Position numbers and translations under genes: made by a program
Part shown: positions 60,995 through 64,000 of the stretch, piece by piece
Position numbering within the stretch: the first letter of the stretch is position 1
Layout: each line of letters begins with the position of its first letter
The notes under the pieces: model-generated
Databases searched by the model: none
Told to the model about the DNA's origin: nothing
The model's input: the letters and a program-made list of their open reading frames with translations, nothing else
Assembly: GCF_010668395.1 (NCBI RefSeq)
Contig: NZ_WUEY01000012.1
Coordinates: 154,309-218,308, forward strand
Source of the DNA: Martinezella lusitana
GTDB lineage: Bacteria; Pseudomonadota; Alphaproteobacteria; Rhizobiales; Rhizobiaceae
Direction: 5' to 3'
Length of the DNA: 64,000 nucleotides

Positions 60995-61963
60995 TTAGGC
61001 GGCCGCGGTCGCCATCAACGATGCATCGAGTGCTGCGGCCGAGGGCATGCCGTCCCGCGCTCCCATTGCCATGCAGGACAACGTCTCCGCCCGATTTGCA
61101 CGCGTCAGCGCGTCTTCGAGAGGCAAACCATCGAGCAGACTTGCTGCCAAAACCCCCGTCAAAGTGTCACCAGCGCCGGTCGTATCGACCGGCGCCACCG
61201 CCAATGCAGGTTTGTGAACCACCGGTCCGGAGCTGGGTCCGAGAAGAGTCCCGGAGGCCCCCATCGTCACGACGACGTCAGCGCCGATATCTTTCGAAAG
61301 GGCTGCGACTCTGGCCTTAGGGCCGTCGCAGTCGGGAATGCAGAGGACCTGGCAGACGACTGCGAACTCGTGTTCGTTCACCACGAGAATATCGATCGAA
61401 CCCAGAAGGTCTCGAATCGCTGCAGCCGCTTCCCCTTCCGGAGCGGGTGCCAGATTCAGGATCGTCATCGCACCCGCTTCGCGGGCCTGCCTGGCTGCCT
61501 TGATCGCCTCGCTCATCGGGATTTCGTTCTGCATCAGCAGGATCGTCCCCGATGTCACCAGTTCCATCGTCAACTGCGTGGCCTGCGCATCGAGGTTGGC
61601 GCCCAACGCCACAGTGATCATGTTCTCACCGGAGGGATCGACTGCGATGAAGGCACATCCTGTCGGCGAGGCTGTCCGTGCGACATACCTTACATCGACG
61701 CCATTCGACTGCAGATCGCCCACCGCCTGATCCGCAAACGCATCCCGCCCCACGGCGCCGACCATCAGCACCGGATTTGATACCGAGATGCGAGACCGTG
61801 CCGCCGCGACAGCCTGGTTCGCCCCCTTCCCTCCATTCACCATCTGATACGATGGCGAGAGAACCGTCTCCCCTGGGCTCGGTAGCCGATCAGGCGACGT
61901 GACCAGGTCGGCGTTGATGGAGCCGAACACCAGAAGCCGCCGATGTGGGATCGAAGCGCGCAT
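60995..61963 (-). CDS. Ribokinase-like sugar kinase (PfkB family)
   Basis: A 322-residue PfkB kinase. RLLVFGSINADLVTSPDRLP near residues 9-28 is the family start, VNGGKGANQAVAAARS near 46 carries the first PfkB signature, and VDTTGAGDTLTGVLAASLLD near 252, with the catalytic Asp, the second. It should phosphorylate a pentose or other sugar after import. It starts three bases after the RpiB-like stop and ends 28 bases before the dehydrogenase gene. Name rbsK would suit ribose, but ribose is not proven. Confidence 0.9.
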   Translation of the reverse strand: MRASIPHRRLLVFGSINADLVTSPDRLPSPGETVLSPSYQMVNGGKGANQAVAAARSRISVSNPVLMVGAVGRDAFADQAVGDLQSNGVDVRYVARTASPTGCAFIAVDPSGENMITVALGANLDAQATQLTMELVTSGTILLMQNEIPMSEAIKAARQAREAGAMTILNLAPAPEGEAAAAIRDLLGSIDILVVNEHEFAVVCQVLCIPDCDGPKARVAALSKDIGADVVVTMGASGTLLGPSSGPVVHKPALAVAPVDTTGAGDTLTGVLAASLLDGLPLEDALTRANRAETLSCMAMGARDGMPSAAALDASLMATAAA

Positions 61964-61966
61964 CGC

Positions 61967-62413
61967 CTATGCCTCGTTTTCCATGGCGTTCAGCTTGCCG
62001 ACGCGGCGGCGGAAATCCTCGTCGGTCGAGAAGGTGGCAGACATGTATGCCGTCACCAGATCGCAGGCGAGCCATGCGCCGACGATCTGTGCGCCGATAC
62101 ACATCACATTGACATCGTCATGCTCCACACTCTGATGGGCCGAATGGACGTCGTGGCAGACGGCGGCTCGGATACCCTTGACCTTGTTGGCCGCGATCGC
62201 CGCGCCGACGCCCGTGCCGCAGACCATCAATCCACGATCAACTTCTCCGGAGACGATTTTTGCCGCGACCTTGCGCCCGATATCCGGGAAATCGACCGGC
62301 TTTTCGTCGTAGGAGCCAACGTCCACGACTTCATGACCGAGCTTGGTCACATGGTCGATGATCGTCTGCTTGAGCGGAAAGCCCGCGTGATCTGAGCCAA
62401 TTACGATGCGCAA
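61967..62413 (-). CDS. RpiB/LacAB-family sugar-phosphate isomerase
   Basis: A 148-residue isomerase. The start RIVIGSDHAGFPLKQTIIDH matches RpiB, with the D-H-A-G segment, then FPDIGRKVAAKIVSGEVDRG and the active Cys in MVCGTGVGAAIAANKVKGI, followed by HDVHSAHQSVEHDDVNV. I chose the TTG at 62411-62413 since it places the conserved start at residue 2 and has GGAG eight bases upstream; a GTG three codons before has no room for a ribosome site. It follows the FadR-like gene by 61 bases. It interconverts a phosphorylated aldose and ketose. Confidence 0.88.
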   Translation of the reverse strand: MRIVIGSDHAGFPLKQTIIDHVTKLGHEVVDVGSYDEKPVDFPDIGRKVAAKIVSGEVDRGLMVCGTGVGAAIAANKVKGIRAAVCHDVHSAHQSVEHDDVNVMCIGAQIVGAWLACDLVTAYMSATFSTDEDFRRRVGKLNAMENEA

Positions 62414-62474
62414 TCGCGTCACTCCAGGTTGCCTGGCTCTGCCTGCCAACAGATCAAAGCCATTGATAAGCTTG

Positions 62475-63212
62475 TTAAATTGATTTGAGGAACCGGCTCC
62501 GCCTGAGGCGGGCGCTGATTTCGAAGTGTTCCCGGATTCGCCTGTCCGCTTCCTCGGGATCGCCGTTCACCAAAGCGACGAAGACGTCCTTATGGGCCTG
62601 AACCAGGTACGAGGTTACGTCGGGATCGGGAGCTGCGAGACGGCGGCGTTCGACATGCGATCGCAAAAGCAACGGTTCGATCGCACGGTACATCGTGATC
62701 AAGGTCGAACTCTGACTTGCCTCGACCAGGGCCAGATGGAAAGCGTGGTCGGCCGCGCCTCCACGCTCGGGATCGTTCAGAGAGTCGACGAAATGCTCGA
62801 GCTTTTCGTTGATCGCCGCCAGATGCTGATCGGTCGCCACCCGACATGCGATGCGGATGGCCTGAGCCTCGATCGCGATGCGAGCCTGCAGAACATCCTC
62901 GACCGCGTTGGATTCCTGGGCCAGCGTAAAAACGAGGGCATCCCCAATTACGGAAATATCGGCGCGCCCGATAAAGGCACCCCTACCCTGCTGTACGTCC
63001 AGCAGGCCGAGCACGGAAAGCGCGCGCAGGCCCTCGCGCAGGCTGGGGCGACTGATGCCGAGCAGTCCGCAGAGCTCACGCTCGGCCGGGAGTTTGTCGC
63101 CGAGCTTGAGTTCGCCAGCCAGCAATCGCCTGCGGACATAGGCGATGACTTTTGCGGCACCATCGGGTGGGGTTTCAGCATTATCTTCGGATGGGGATGC
63201 TTCGTTGACCAT
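62475..63212 (-). CDS. FadR-subfamily GntR transcriptional regulator
   Basis: A 245-residue regulator. The winged helix AKVIAYVRRRLLAGELKLGD then KLPAERELCGLLGISRPSLR is near residues 20-60, and the C-terminal FCD all-helical domain carries an R..iE..ai.lA pattern and metal-like His residues (DHAFHLALVEAS). The ATG at 63210-63212 starts MVNEASPSED; a TTG ten codons upstream is less likely. It is first in the operon it probably controls, and its start codon touches a TGGTC-A-GACCA palindrome. Effector likely a sugar or sugar acid. Confidence 0.9.
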   Translation of the reverse strand: MVNEASPSEDNAETPPDGAAKVIAYVRRRLLAGELKLGDKLPAERELCGLLGISRPSLREGLRALSVLGLLDVQQGRGAFIGRADISVIGDALVFTLAQESNAVEDVLQARIAIEAQAIRIACRVATDQHLAAINEKLEHFVDSLNDPERGGAADHAFHLALVEASQSSTLITMYRAIEPLLLRSHVERRRLAAPDPDVTSYLVQAHKDVFVALVNGDPEEADRRIREHFEISARLRRSRFLKSI

Positions 63213-63276
63213 GGTCAGACCACTACGCTTCAGGAGTGCCAAAAGTCAACAACTATTTTTACCAGCGGTCTGACCA
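63212..63276. promoter_or_regulatory. Promoter with two FadR-type operator palindromes
   Basis: TGGTC-A-GACCA at 63212-63222 is a perfect FadR-type site next to the regulator start codon. CGGTC-T-GACCA at 63266-63276 is a second with one mismatch, 54 bases from the first by centre. On the minus strand TTGACT (63249-63244) and GTAGTG (63226-63221), 17 bases apart, could be the -35 and -10, with the sites on either side. This suggests autorepression. If right, the transcript would have almost no leader. Confidence 0.6.
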
Positions 63277-63713
63277 GTTGCAGGCTAGCCGCGAAACCCA
63301 CGGGTGGCCGCATCACGAGACGCTGATGATGTGTTCAAGATAGGCGCAATAGGCTTTTGTGTGTCAGCTAAGCTCGCCAACTCTGCGTTGCTCCGCCTGG
63401 CCGACGGAACGGGCGAAGAAATGGGCGGTGTCCGTGTCTCTGCGCTGCGCCACCGTAGTACGCAGCGGCCACCATGATGGGATACGAACCGGCGGCGAGA
63501 ATATCCAAACGAGTAGCAAATCCCAATTTAAAGGGGATTGAAATGGTTCGAGAAATTGCCACTTCCCAGATCAACAGCTTCCTCCTAAATTGCGAGGAAG
63601 GGTAATTGGCGCTGGATTGTCTGCAATAACGAATTTCTCACGGAGCATTCCTCATGAGCAGGGATGTAGGCGGCGGTACTGTCGCAGCGATCGGCGTCTA
63701 TGACGCGACCCAG
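63277..63713. other. Intergenic region without supported gene
   Basis: About 440 bases upstream of the rbs-like operon. Short open frames exist on both strands but none resembles a protein family I know, and I see no tRNA or terminator hairpin of good quality. Confidence 0.4.
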
Positions 63714-64000
63714 CTATCGTCCATGGTGTCGATGCCTCTTCGCTTCGTGAGCCGCCATCAGTTTGGCGCGCTGGCTGGCCGTCATGTCATGGCTGAAATC
63801 GGTCATTGCCCACAACACGGCGACGGTCTCAAGCTGGCATGGATTGACGATGCCGGATCGAACGAGATTAGTCAGCCGCACAGCAAAACCATCCAGACAA
63901 TATTCGTTTTTGTCGAACCACGGCTGGCCCGTCACAAGACGAAAGACCCTATCCACGATCTCCAATTCTTTCGGACGCAGTGACCTACCCGATAGTCGCC
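63714..64000 (-). CDS. Hypothetical protein, 5' end beyond window
   Basis: The minus frame is open from the right edge of the window to a stop at 63714. Its end reads RPKELEIVDRVFRLVTGQPW and CLDGFAVRLTNLVRSGIV, with a C-terminal KLMAAHEAKRHRHHGR rich in His and Arg. Codons upstream of a TTG at 63965 continue in frame (GRSLRPKE), so the start is outside. It resembles short uncharacterised rhizobial proteins, but I cannot name a family. An overlapping plus frame at 63654-63983 is judged to be a shadow. Confidence 0.5.
   Translation of the reverse strand, partial: RLSGRSLRPKELEIVDRVFRLVTGQPWFDKNEYCLDGFAVRLTNLVRSGIVNPCQLETVAVLWAMTDFSHDMTASQRAKLMAAHEAKRHRHHGR

Noticed and set aside
63654..63983. 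A 109-codon plus-strand open frame at the right edge
   Set aside because: It overlaps the minus-strand frame that stays open to the edge and has more protein-like composition; it lacks a clear ribosome site.
1..64000. CRISPR arrays, rRNA or tRNA genes, phage genes
   Set aside because: No regular repeat-spacer series, no rRNA-like or complete tRNA-like sequence and no phage structural or integrase gene was seen on reading.

Overview
The window looks like about 64 kb of an accessory replicon (megaplasmid or second chromosome) of a rhizobial alphaproteobacterium (Rhizobium, Agrobacterium or Ensifer type). This is inferred from GC-rich coding sequence, densely packed operons, five separate ABC uptake systems each tied to catabolic enzymes, the ROK/LysR/FadR-type regulators, a fused LivM-LivG protein, a decayed imuB-dnaE2 cassette and IS3/IS110/IS21 remnants. 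No rRNA, tRNA, CRISPR array, replication origin or housekeeping gene was seen.

Layout. (1) 1-718: the 3' part of an AbiEi/DUF6088-like antitoxin gene, cut by the window edge, with no toxin after it. (2) 764-10842: a leftward operon (class III aminotransferase, PIG-L deacetylase, cupin-like protein, sugar-binding protein, two permeases, Gfo/Idh/MocA dehydrogenase, MalK/UgpC-type ATPase) with a divergent ROK regulator; this reads as uptake and catabolism of an amino- or N-acyl-sugar. (3) 10832-16780: a LysR regulator divergent from a GMC oxidoreductase, a HisD-family dehydrogenase and a ThDP enzyme. (4) 16957-21240: a gene graveyard with a truncated dnaE2, an apparently intact imuB, no imuA, three transposase remnants and a frameshifted DUF421 gene. 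(5) 21247-33375: a long leftward CoA-ester catabolic region. It holds an alcohol dehydrogenase, Liv-type ABC transporter, SCP2-type thiolase with its DUF35 partner, MBL hydrolase, acyl-CoA dehydrogenase, MaoC-like hydratase and CitE-like lyase, with a LysR regulator divergent at 33751. (6) 34821-42563: two divergent paralogous acyl-CoA synthetases, with an SMP-30 lactonase on the left and a PcaC-like protein, HIBADH-like dehydrogenase, MBL lactonase and PaaI thioesterase on the right. Regions 5 and 6 probably serve one carboxylic-acid pathway. (7) 42612-45447: DhaK, DhaL and a YqhD-like alcohol dehydrogenase. (8) 45455-46320: IstA and PanE remnants. (9) 46325-54879: a sugar ABC system split between a leftward operon (ROK, M81 peptidase, degenerate M24-fold protein, ATPase) and a rightward one (binding protein, two permeases). 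(10) 55103-63212: an eight-gene leftward rbs-like operon headed by its own FadR-type regulator, with FadR-like palindromes at the promoter. (11) 63714 to the end: the 3' part of an unknown gene entering from the right.

Most catabolic blocks follow one design: a regulator divergent from, or first in, an operon that joins an importer to a short oxidation, kinase or lyase route. The parts least explained by known pathways are the GMC/HisD-like/ThDP trio, the thiolase-DUF35-MBL-ACAD-MaoC-CitE operon, and the M24-like/M81 pair inside a sugar-import operon. Functions are assigned by motif recognition only; no database search was possible, so substrates are inferences.
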